From: Desmodesmus armatus
Taxonomy: Eukaryota > Chlorophyta > Chlorophyceae > Sphaeropleales > Scenedesmaceae
Length of the DNA: 64,000 bases
NCBI GenBank assembly: GCA_007449985.2
Contig: VIIQ02000601.1
Span: 1-64,000 of the forward strand
Direction: 5' to 3'
Positions 1 to 9,488 of the stretch are shown here, piece by piece. Below the pieces are notes generated by a model. It made no database searches and had not been told where the DNA came from. It was given only the letters and a program-made list of their open reading frames with translations. Position numbers and translations under genes: made by a program. Each line of letters opens with the position of its first letter. Position 1 is the first letter of the stretch.

Positions 1-1132
1 GCAGTGCTACCTGGGCAGACTGATCGCACTCACTTGTCACTCGCTCTGCTGCGCTGTTTTTTGCCATCTTGCTGCGCGTTCCAGGCAGGCTGGTGTCGCG
101 GACCTGCATAATCCGCAGCGGTGCGTGTACCAAAAGTGTGTTTTTTTGTGCATTGTGAGAGTCTATCGGTGCAGCGGGGCCATAGACGCCTCAGCTGACT
201 TCAGACTTGAGCAGATGCTAGTGATGTCTGGCGCGAAACTTCCAAAGGGCTTGCGTGCAGCTCTCGAAAGCAAAATGAATGACTTATGAATGCTTTAAGA
301 GGACCTGTCAAGCACGTCACACTGGCACTGGCCTTATCGCGACAAGCCCGCCACACCTGGAAAGCTGGCAGTCTCTGCAGATTGCTTGCTGTTCCTGCTG
401 TGGGCACCGGCTGCTCTCCAGACGCCTGCTGTTCGTTGAATGCTTGATTTACTACAAACTGACGTTGCTACAGAGGGTGATGTTGATGTAGCGCGGACCA
501 TTGGCCTTTGAACAGGGGTGAAGTTGGCTTGGATGCTTCCAGGTTGCTTTCCTTGCGCAGCAAATGAACTCGTTTCGTACTCAATATTATAGCATTCGGC
601 CTCGATCATGCCTGGTTGCACAGCTGTGAAAGCACAGCTGCTAACAGTGCAATACCAGGCACAGTTGACATGACATAACTCCCAGTAGTGCCTGTCTCAA
701 GCACAATGAGGTAAAGATGGGCATCTAAGCTGCAAACTCTCAACACACATACCAGTTTATGTGACAGAATCAATGATTGGACAGCTGCTGTGTGTGCTGC
801 CTGCCCAACAGTACACCTGGGTGGGGGCCAGTGGCACTTCCAACACCCCTCTCACACACAACCCTGATAACTACATTGATCAAACTTGCAACAACTACAT
901 TGAGGGCTGTGCTTTGAATAAACACAGGCTGCACTACATCTTGTTAGCTCAGCGGATGCACTGGCCACAGATCATGAAGACACTGATGCTCACCACAGCA
1001 GTGGCTGCAGCTGAACCCTAAACCCTATAGGTGGCATACCCTGGGAACACACACCCCATGCGCAGCCATGTGCAGGCTTGGACAGCAAACTGCTGCCATG
1101 CTGCTGCTGCATCTGCTGCATGCGCTGACGCC

Positions 1133-3365
1133 TTAGCGGTCGCCTGCATTCGGCCAGTCGCCGTTGCTGCCATGGTGCTGCTTGCCATCTGGATCTGTGA
1201 ACCACTCATCCTCTCCGGATGCGATAATCCTCAACACAGTGGGCAGCTTGCGCATGTTGCGCTCCACCCCCCGGTGGTACAGCTCCCCCTTCTCAAACCT
1301 CTTAAACACACCCTTGAAGATGCGCCGCAGGGACTCACCCGAGAACACAACCCCATGGCAGCATTCATCAAACACCTTGTCTGTTGCTGCTCCCTTGACT
1401 GCACCAATGGAGTGCTCCACCAGCTGATCAATGTCTGAGCTGTGGGGGGGGAAGCGAAGGCGGCAGCCTTCAGGCAGGGTGATGGTGCCGTAGCGGGACT
1501 CGATGATCTTATCCGGGATGTTGGCCTGTATGCGGACGTTGTCCATCATGATGATGGGGTCCTCACCAGTCACATTCCTAAACTTCTCCACCATCTTGTA
1601 CAGGTTGTCAGCTACCTCATCAGTAACAGTGCTTGCTGCGTCTGCTCCATCCTTCCTCTGCAGGTCACGGCATGGCGGAGCAACAGCACGGCAACAGCAA
1701 AGGGAGGGAGGCATTGATGAGGAAGGCCTTGGCAGCACATCAACTGGGGGGGATCAGGGTGAAGAAGCCACACAACAGAGCAGTGACGTGGGTGGACCGT
1801 GCTGGCAATGAGTATAAGTTGCTCAAGTCAGAGAAGAAGCAGCAGTTCATGTGGTGCACTACGGAGTGTCGGGACAAGGTGCAACACTTCAAGTTGTGCA
1901 CCCTGACGCTGTGCGCAAGCCTGTCGCACTCATGTGCTGCTTCTGCACTTATGAAAGTGGGGCATGGGAGGCTGCTGGCCGTCCTGTTATCCCCCCTGCA
2001 GAGTGGAAGTTCATGCAGCTAGTTGCGCAGCAGCAGCAGTCACAGGAGTGGTGTTGGCAGGTGCACTTGACCGATTGCCATGGTCGCATTGATTTCTACA
2101 ACTGGAAGCGCGACGTGTATCTACAAGTTGACGATTCTTATCACTTCAGGGATGGTTGCAAGAATAAGGCATTTGAGCGTGATTTCAAGTGCAACAAGGT
2201 ATGCTGCGAGCGCCGCCTGGCGCTCGTACGCGCGCATCATGCAGACCTCGCGGCACCAGATATTGTTATGGCAGCTGTTGAATATGCATCGCAGCATAAG
2301 GGTGTTGTTTTTACTGCCAGCTACGAGCTTTCTGGCAAGCCTCACATTGAGAAGCTGTGTGCTGGGGTGGGAGCAGCAGCAGCAACTGCTGCTGATGCCT
2401 TTGGAAACCAGCTGGTCAATTTGTAACTGTGCTCACCTGGTAGACAAAGGGCTCTTTGCCTTCTTGCCCAAGCTTGTTGAACCAGCGGAGGATGTGGGTG
2501 GTGCCTGTGGTGAGTTCATAGTACACCAAGCCGTTCTTGTCGCTGAAGCTGGGGTGTGCTGACACGCATATGAAGAAGTGAACTGTCTGCTGCTTGTCCC
2601 CCTTGATCGTTGGCAGCGACACGTAGTCGTGCAGGGGGAGGTGCTGCAGGTCCACATATGCCCTGACATGCGCATGGGTGTAGGTGTTGTATGTCCAGCG
2701 GCCCTCGTCGCACTGCACAATCCTAGCTAGGATTGCATTCAGCAACGCCTGTGCGACGTTCCACTCTGCCAGCAGCTGCTTGCAGAAGCTTTTCCGGGCA
2801 GCTTTCTCCTTTTCTGTCAGCCGGTACTTCAACGCAAAACTGCGCCGCCCGAGGTTGGGATCCTCCCTCATCATGGCGTTGTACAGCTGGTGGGGGGTGC
2901 AGTTGTATTTCTGCATGACACCCTTGACAGCATCAGACTCCACCGTCGCCTGCCGCACTGTGGTGAAGTAGGATATCAGGGTGATGGTGTGTCCTTTGCG
3001 GGTCTTTGTGTGCAGCCTTCCTGCCTTGATGGCTGTACTAGCTGTTAGGGCATCTTCTCTGCTGATAAGGACAGGGCGGCCTGTGCGGAGGTTGTCCTCG
3101 ACGTCACCGTACTCCACAAAGTGGTCCCATCTGCCCTTCAATACAGGCTTGGGATCCTCTGCCAGCTTGTCACCACCAAGCTGCTTGCGCACCTTCTTAT
3201 ATAGTCTGCCGGCAAGGCCATAATCGACCTTGCCGTCGACGAGAGCCTGGGCGCAAGCCACGACGCATGACTTCCTGGTGGCCGGGGTGTGGCGGTTGTG
3301 ACCGCTGTGCACAGGCTCCTCCTTAGCTGGTGCCTGCGCGTGGTTGAAAACAGCAACAGGTGCAT
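1133..3365 (-). CDS. Tc1/mariner-like DDE transposase, copy 1 (two exons)
   Basis: Exon 1 is about 3365-2437 and exon 2 is 1657-1133, with stop at 1133. The intron (2436-1658) is GT-AG, phase 0, with donor CAG|GTGAGC and acceptor CTGCAG|AGG; joined length is about 484 residues. The N-terminal half looks like a helix-turn-helix DNA-binding region. Catalytic residues seen are D1 in QCDEGRW (codon at 2709), D2 in MMDNVR (codon at 1543) and E in QLVEHSIG (codon at 1417). This gives 41 residues between D2 and E, and the usual 'PPHSSDIDQLVE' block resembles PPYSPDLNPIE of the superfamily. The probable ATG (3365-3363) is one base out of frame with the main ORF in this copy, and no other in-frame ATG precedes the conserved region. 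Transposase identity is firm from motifs; the start is inferred. Confidence 0.82.
1672..2426 (+). pseudogene. Vsr/DUF559-like nuclease ORF, copy 1, frameshifted
   Basis: This is the same gene as the intact copy at 5848-6603, on the plus strand inside the minus-strand transposase intron. One C is missing in 'gtgcaccctgacg' near 1901-1907 (copies 2 and 3 read 'gtgcacccctgacg'), so the frame breaks at about residue 77. The 3' part remains open from about 1910 to the stop at 2426 and still contains the whole nuclease motif block. The break lies in a short C run in a copy that carries many homopolymer deletions, so it may be a sequencing error rather than a true mutation. Confidence 0.75.
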
Positions 3366-3412
3366 TTGAAAGCACTGAAGCAGCAGTGCCCAATGGCTGG
3401 GGCTAGGGTTCA

Positions 3413-5187
3413 AATGGGGTTTAATCAGGGGGGTGGTCACACATGTGAGACTTCAGTTCGGCAGAAGTAAGCCAGGTGGAAGGTCACCGCTGCTGTCTTG
3501 GGTCGACAAGTGCAGAGAAATGCTTTTCCGTAACAAAGAATCCCTATGGGGCCCTGCTAGGGCGCAACTGGGCCCTTTTGCCCCATGGCAGTTCGGACGA
3601 CATTATGGCCGTTGAATGAGAAAGTGAGGTTTGCGTTCAAAGCTCCAGAGCAGCTTACAGCTGGATAGAGCAATCAAGATTTGAATCCCAGGGGCATATG
3701 TGCCTGTGTGTTGCCTGATCAGCGCTGGGTTGTGAGCTGCTGCTGTTGCCTTGTTGTGAGACAGTTTGTTGGAGACTGAGACAGCCTGGCCTCGCTGCTG
3801 CTGTTGGCGTTCAAAAAGCTGCTTGAGAGTCAGCTCCCTGCTGGTGCGTGGGTGGGTGCACAAGCCATGCAGCTGCTGTTACAGCATGTTGTTGAGGCAG
3901 CAGCTGCTGGTCCCCTCCTGGCCATTTTCAGCTGACAGACCCCATTTTTCACATGCAGCTGCTGTGCAGACACTCAAGGCAAGCACTGCAGCTGCCTGTA
4001 CGATCTGGTAGGTACTTGTTAGCCCTAGCCAGCTGTGTGTAGACCCCTCCCATCTGTCCCTGCATTTCAAGCCTGTGGTCCCAGTGACGGTCTGACTACT
4101 TGCTGCCAAAGCGAAGGTTGGTTGACTTTCGCCGTTGGTGCAGCTGCTCGCCCGCAAGCTGTGCCAGGCTGCAGTGCTACCTGGGCAGATCTGATCGCAC
4201 TCACTTGTCACTCGCTCTGCTGCGCTTGTTTTTGCCCATCTTGCTGCAGCGTTCCAGGCAGGCTGGTGTCGCGGACCTGCATAATCCGCAGCGGTGCGTG
4301 TACCAAAAGGTGTTTTTTTGTGCATTGTGAGAGTCTATCTGGTGCAGCGGGGCCATAGACGCCTCAGCTGACTTCAGACTTGAGCAGATGCTAGTGATGT
4401 CTGGCGCGAAACTTCCAAAGGGCTTGCGTGCAGCTCTCGAAAGCAAAATGAATGACTTATGAATGCTTTAAGAGGACCTGTCAAGCACGTCACACTGGCA
4501 CTGGCCTTATCGCGACAAGCCCGCCACACCTGGAAAGCTGGCAGTCTCTGCAGATTGCTTGCTGTTCCTGCTGTGGGCACCGGCTGCTCTCCAGACGCCT
4601 GCTGTTCGTTGAATGCTTGATTTACTACAAACTGACGTTGCTACAGAGGGTGATGTTGATGTAAGCGCGGACCATTGGCCTTTGAACAGGGGTGAAGTTG
4701 GCTTGGATGCTTCCAGGTTGCTTTCCTTGCGCAGCAAATGAACTCGTTTCGTACTCAATATTATAGCATTCGGCCTCGAGCATGCCTGGTTGCACAGCTG
4801 TGAAAGCACAGCTGCTAACAGTGCAATACCAGGCACAGTTGACATGACATAACTCCCAGTAGTGCCTGTCTCAAGCACAATGAGGTAAAGATGGGGCATC
4901 TAAGCTGCAAACTCTCAACACACATACCAGTTTATGTGACAGAATCAATGATTGGACAGCTGCTATGTGTGCTGCCTGCCCAACAGTACACCTGGGTGGG
5001 GGCCAGTGGCACTTCCAACACCCTCTCTCACACACAACCCTGATAACTACATTGATCAAACTTGCAACAACTACATTGAGGGCTGTGCTTTGAATAAACA
5101 CAGGCTGCACTACATCTTGTTAGCTCAGCGGATGCACTGGCCACAGATCATGAAGACACTGATGCTCACCACAGCAGTGGCTGCAGC
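3413..5187. other. Inter-element spacer of the array unit (first complete example)
   Basis: About 1.78 kb separates the right inverted repeat of one core from the left repeat of the next. The same spacer recurs at 7593-9367, and partly at 1-1011 and 11771-12474. Only short ORFs on both strands (up to 148 codons, at 4325-3879) are present, with low-complexity composition rich in Ala, Ser, Cys and Gln. None resembles a family I know. An upstream transposase exon here cannot be ruled out. Confidence 0.6.
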
Positions 5188-5308
5188 TGAACCCTAAACC
5201 CTATAGGTGGCATACCCTGGGAACACACACCCCATGCGCAGCCATGTGCAGGCTTGGACAGCAAACTGCTGCCATGCTGCTGCTGCATCTGCTGCATGCG
5301 CTGACGCC

Positions 5309-7544
5309 TTAGCGGTCGCCTGCATTCGGCCAGTCGCCGTTGCTGCCATGGTGCTGCTTGCCATCTGGATCTGTGAACCACTCATCCTCTCCGGATGCGA
5401 TAATCCTCAACACAGTGGGCAGCTTGCGCATGTTGCGCTCCACCCCCCGGTGGTACAGCTCCCCCTTCTCAAACCTCTTAAACACACCCTTGAAGATGCG
5501 CCGCAGGGACTCACCCGAGAACACAACCCCATGGCAGCATTCATCAAACACCTTGTCTGTTGCTGCTCCCTTGACTGCACCAATGGAGTGCTCCACCAGC
5601 TGATCAATGTCTGAGCTGTGGGGGGGGAAGCGAAGGCGGCAGCCTTCAGGCAGGGTGATGGTGCCGTAGCGGGACTCGATGATCTTATCCGGGATGTTGG
5701 CCTGTATGCGGACGTTGTCCATCATGATGATGGGGTCCTCACCAGTCACATTCCTAAACTTCTCCACCATCTTGTACAGGTTGTCAGCTACCTCATCAGT
5801 AACAGTGCTTGCTGCGTCTGCTCCATCCTTCCTCTGCAGGTCACGGCATGGCGGAGCAACAGCACGGCAACAGCAAAGGGAGGGAGGCATTGATGAGGAA
5901 GGCCTTGGCAGCACATCAACTGGGGGGGATCAGGGTGAAGAAGCCACACAACAGAGCAGTGACGTGGGTGGACCGTGCTGGCAATGAGTATAAGTTGCTC
6001 AAGTCAGAGAAGAAGCAGCAGTTCATGTGGTGCACTACGGAGTGTCGGGACAAGGTGCAACACTTCAAGTTGTGCACCCCTGACGCTGTGCGCAAGCCTG
6101 TCGCACTCATGTGCTGCTTCTGCACTTATGAAAGTGGGGCATGGGAGGCTGCTGGCCGTCCTGTTATCCCCCCTGCAGAGTGGAAGTTCATGCAGCTAGT
6201 TGCGCAGCAGCAGCAGTCACAGGAGTGGTGTTGGCAGGTGCACTTGACCGATTGCCATGGTCGCATTGATTTCTACAACTGGAAGCGCGACGTGTATCTA
6301 CAAGTTGACGATTCTTATCACTTCAGGGATGGTTGCAAGAATAAGGCATTTGAGCGTGATTTCAAGTGCAACAAGGTATGCTGCGAGCGCCGCCTGGCGC
6401 TCGTACGCGCGCATCATGCAGACCTCGCGGCACCAGATATTGTTATGGCAGCTGTTGAATATGCATCGCAGCATAAGGGTGTTGTTTTTACTGCCAGCTA
6501 CGAGCTTTCTGGCAAGCCTCACATTGAGAAGCTGTGTGCTGGGGTGGGAGCAGCAGCAGCAACTGCTGCTGATGCCTTTGGAAACCAGCTGGTCAATTTG
6601 TAACTGTGCTCACCTGGTAGACAAAGGGCTCTTTGCCTTCTTGCCCAAGCTTGTTGAACCAGCGGAGGATGTGGGTGGTGCCTGTGGTGAGTTCATAGTA
6701 CACCAAGCCGTTCTTGTCGCTGAAGCTGGGGTGTGCTGACACGCATATGAAGAAGTGAACTGTCTGCTGCTTGTCCCCCTTGATCGTTGGCAGCGACACG
6801 TAGTCGTGCAGGGGGAGGTGCTGCAGGTCCACATATGCCCTGACATGCGCATGGGTGTAGGTGTTGTATGTCCAGCGGCCCTCGTCGCACTGCACAATCC
6901 TAGCTAGGATTGCATTCAGCAACGCCTGTGCGACGTTCCACTCTGCCAGCAGCTGCTTGCAGAAGCTTTTCCGGGCAGCTTTCTCCTTTTCTGTCAGCCG
7001 GTACTTCAACGCAAAACTGCGCCGCCCGAGGTTGGGATCCTCCCTCATCATGGCGTTGTACAGCTGGTGGGGGGTGCAGTTGTATTTCTGCATGACACCC
7101 TTGACAGCATCAGACTCCACCGTCGCCTGCCGCACTGTGGTGAAGTAGGATATCAGGGTGATGGTGTGTCCTTTGCGGGTCTTTGTGTGCAGCCTTCCTG
7201 CCTTGATGGCTGTACTAGCTGTTAGGGCATCTTCTCTGCTGATAAGGACAGGGCGGCCTGTGCGGAGGTTGTCCTCGACGTCACCGTACTCCACAAAGTG
7301 GTCCCATCTGCCCTTCAATACAGGCTTGGGATCCTCTGCCAGCTTGTCACCACCAAGCTGCTTGCGCACCTTCTTATATAGTCTGCCGGCAAGGCCATAA
7401 TCGACCTTGCCGTCGACGAGAGCCTGGGCGCAAGCCACGACGCATGACTTCCTGGTGGCCGGGGTGTGGCGGTTGTGACCGCTGTGCACAGGCTCCTCCT
7501 TAGCTGGTGCCCTGCGCGTGGTTGAAAACAGCAACAGGGTGCAT
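5309..7544 (-). CDS. Tc1/mariner-like DDE transposase, copy 2 (two exons)
   Basis: Exon 1 ends at 6614 and exon 2 is 5833-5309. The 780-nt intron (6613-5834) is GT-AG and phase 0, as in copy 1. Exon 1 is open from about 7534 in the main frame and includes the KEKAARKSFCKQLL and QCDEGRW blocks. Exon 2 holds MMDNVR and PPHSSDIDQLVE. The likely ATG (7544-7542) lies just upstream but is separated from the main frame by one extra base in a G/C run; copy 1 has the opposite length at two such runs. The copies may therefore share an intact start that the assembly has blurred. Function inferred from family: cut-and-paste transposition acting at the inverted ends. Confidence 0.85.
5848..6603 (+). CDS. 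Vsr/DUF559-like nuclease nested antisense in transposase intron, copy 2 (intact)
   Basis: A 251-residue ORF with ATG in good context (cacggcATGgc). It lies wholly inside the 780-nt transposase intron on the opposite strand: the ATG is 14 nt past the antisense acceptor boundary and the stop is 10 nt before the antisense donor. Residues 128-195 match the Vsr/DUF559 pattern: GRIDF (D141), LQVDDSYHF (Q152, D154, H158), ERDFKCN (D171) and ALVRAHH (R187, H189-190). The usual Glu before Val-Asp is Gln here. A Cys cluster (C76, C89, C90, C92) before PPAEWKFMQLV could bind metal. Similar proteins are, from memory, common in green algae. Activity is unproven. It could help transposition or be a separate mobile endonuclease that settled in the intron. 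Confidence 0.78.
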   Translation: MAEQQHGNSKGREALMRKALAAHQLGGIRVKKPHNRAVTWVDRAGNEYKLLKSEKKQQFMWCTTECRDKVQHFKLCTPDAVRKPVALMCCFCTYESGAWEAAGRPVIPPAEWKFMQLVAQQQQSQEWCWQVHLTDCHGRIDFYNWKRDVYLQVDDSYHFRDGCKNKAFERDFKCNKVCCERRLALVRAHHADLAAPDIVMAAVEYASQHKGVVFTASYELSGKPHIEKLCAGVGAAAATAADAFGNQLVNL

Positions 7545-9488
7545 TTGAAAGCACTGAAGCAGCAGTGCCCAATGGGCTGGGGCTAGGGTTCAAATGGGGT
7601 TTAATCAGGGGGGTGGTCACACATGTGAGACCTTCAGTTCGGCAGAAGTAAGCCAGGTGGAAGGTCACCGCTGCTGTCTTGGGTCGACAAGTGCAGAGAA
7701 ATGCTTTTCCGTAACAAAGAATCCCTATGGGGCCCTGCTAGGGCGCAACTGGGCCCTTTTGCCCCATGGCAGTTCGGACGACATTATGGCCGTTGAATGA
7801 GAAAGTGAGGTTTGCGTTCAAAGCTCCAGAGCAGCTTACAGCTGGATAGAGCATCAAGATTTGAATCCCAGGGGCATATGTGCCTGTGTGTTGCCTGATC
7901 AGCGCTGGGTTGTGAGCTGCTGCTGTTGCCTTGTTGTGAGACAGTTTGTTGGAGACTGAGACAGCCTGGCCTCGCTGCTGCTGTTGGCGTTCAAAAAGCT
8001 GCTTGAGAGTCAGCTCCCTGCTGGTGCGTGGGTGGGTGCACAAGCCATGCAGCTGCTGTTACAGCATGTTGTTGAGGCAGCAGCTGCTGGTCCCCTCCTG
8101 GCCATTTTCAGCTGACAGACCCCATTTTTCACATGCAGCTGCTGTGCAGACACTCAAGGCAAGCACTGCAGCTGCCTGTACGATCTGGTAGGTACTTGTT
8201 AGCCCTAGCCAGCTGTGTGTAGACCCCTCCCATCTGTCCCTGCATTTCAAGCCTGTGGTCCCAGTGACGGTCTGACTACTTGCTGCCAAAGCGAAGGTTG
8301 GTTGACTTTCGCCGTTGGTGCAGCTGCTCGCCCGCAAGCTGTGCCAGGCTGCAGTGCTACCTGGGCAGATCTGATCGCACTCACTTGTCACTCGCTCTGC
8401 TGCGCTTGTTTTTGCCCATCTTGCTGCAGCGTTCCAGGCAGGCTGGTGTCGCGGACCTGCATAATCCGCAGCGGTGCGTGTACCAAAAGGTGTTTTTTTG
8501 TGCATTGTGAGAGTCTATCTGGTGCAGCGGGGCCATAGACGCCTCAGCTGACTTCAGACTTGAGCAGATGCTAGTGATGTCTGGCGCGAAACTTCCAAAG
8601 GGCTTGCGTGCAGCTCTCGAAAGCAAAATGAATGACTTCTGAATGCTTTAAGAGGACCTGTCAAGCACGTCACACTGGCACTGGCCTTATCGCGACAAGC
8701 CCGCCACACCTGGAAAGCTGGCAGTCTCTGCAGATTGCTTGCTGTTCCTGCTGTGGGCACCGGCTGCTCTCCAGACGCCTGCTGTTCGTTGAATGCTTGA
8801 TTTACTACAAACTGACGTTGCTACAGAGGGTGATGTTGATGTAAGCGCGGACCATTGGCCTTTGAACAGGGGTGAAGTTGGCTTGGATGCTTCCAGGTTG
8901 CTTTCCTTGCGCAGCAAATGAACTCGTTTCGTACTCAATATTATAGCATTCGGCCTCGATCATGCCTGGTTGCACAGCTGTGAAAGCACAGCTGCTAACA
9001 GTGCAATACCAGGCACAGTTGACATGACATAACTCCCAGTAGTGCCTGTCTCAAGCACAATGAGGTAAAGATGGGGCATCTAAGCTGCAAACTCTCAACA
9101 CACATACCAGTTTATGTGACAGAATCAATGATTGGACAGCTGCTGTGTGTGCTGCCTGCCCAACAGTACACCTGGGTGGGGGCCAGTGGCACTTCCAACA
9201 CCCTCTCTCACACACAACCCTGATAACTACATTGATCAAACTTGCAACAACTACATTGAGGGCTGTGCTTTGAATAAACACAGGCTGCACTACATCTTGT
9301 TAGCTCAGCGGATGCACTGGCCACAGATCATGAAGACACTGATGCTCACCACAGCAGTGGCTGCAGCTGAACCCTAAACCCTATAGGTGGCATACCCTGG
9401 GAACACACACCCCATGCGCAGCCATGTGCAGGCTTGGACAGCAAACTGCTGCCATGCTGCTGCTGCATCTGCTGCATGCGCTGACGCC

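Larger units (their letters stand above)
1012..3412 (-). mobile_element. Tc1/mariner-like transposon core, copy 1
   Basis: The core is bounded by a 14-bp imperfect inverted repeat: TGAACCCTAAACCC at 1012-1025 and, on the other strand, TGAACCCTAGCCCC at 3399-3412 (12 of 14 match). Inside lie a two-exon minus-strand DDE transposase and an antisense nuclease ORF. The transposase stop codon is about 120 bp from the left repeat, and its likely start is about 35 bp from the right one, as expected for a compact element. I do not see a TA target duplication flanking these repeats, so the exact ends are an inference. Confidence 0.6.
5188..7592 (-). mobile_element. Tc1/mariner-like transposon core, copy 2 (best preserved)
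   Basis: Same structure as copy 1: inverted-repeat-like ends at 5188-5201 and 7579-7592, with a minus-strand transposase in two exons and the plus-strand nuclease in its intron. This is the only copy in which both transposase exons keep their catalytic frame and the nuclease ORF is unbroken from ATG to stop. Its flanks are the array spacer, identical to those of the other copies. Confidence 0.6.

Noticed and set aside
1012..1030. CCCTAAACCCTA as a telomere or chromosome end
   Set aside because: Only about two repeats, present in every unit at the same place next to the inverted repeat; no telomere array.
1133..1738. Transposase exon 2 as a stand-alone gene starting near 1738
   Set aside because: The first 27 codons are intron sequence; the CTGCAG|AGG acceptor at 1657 restores phase with exon 1 and the pre-exon residues are not transposase-like.
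2713..2735. 16-bp palindrome (aatcctagctaggatt) inside the transposase exon
   Set aside because: Lies within conserved coding sequence and is explained by codon content; no reason to call it a site.
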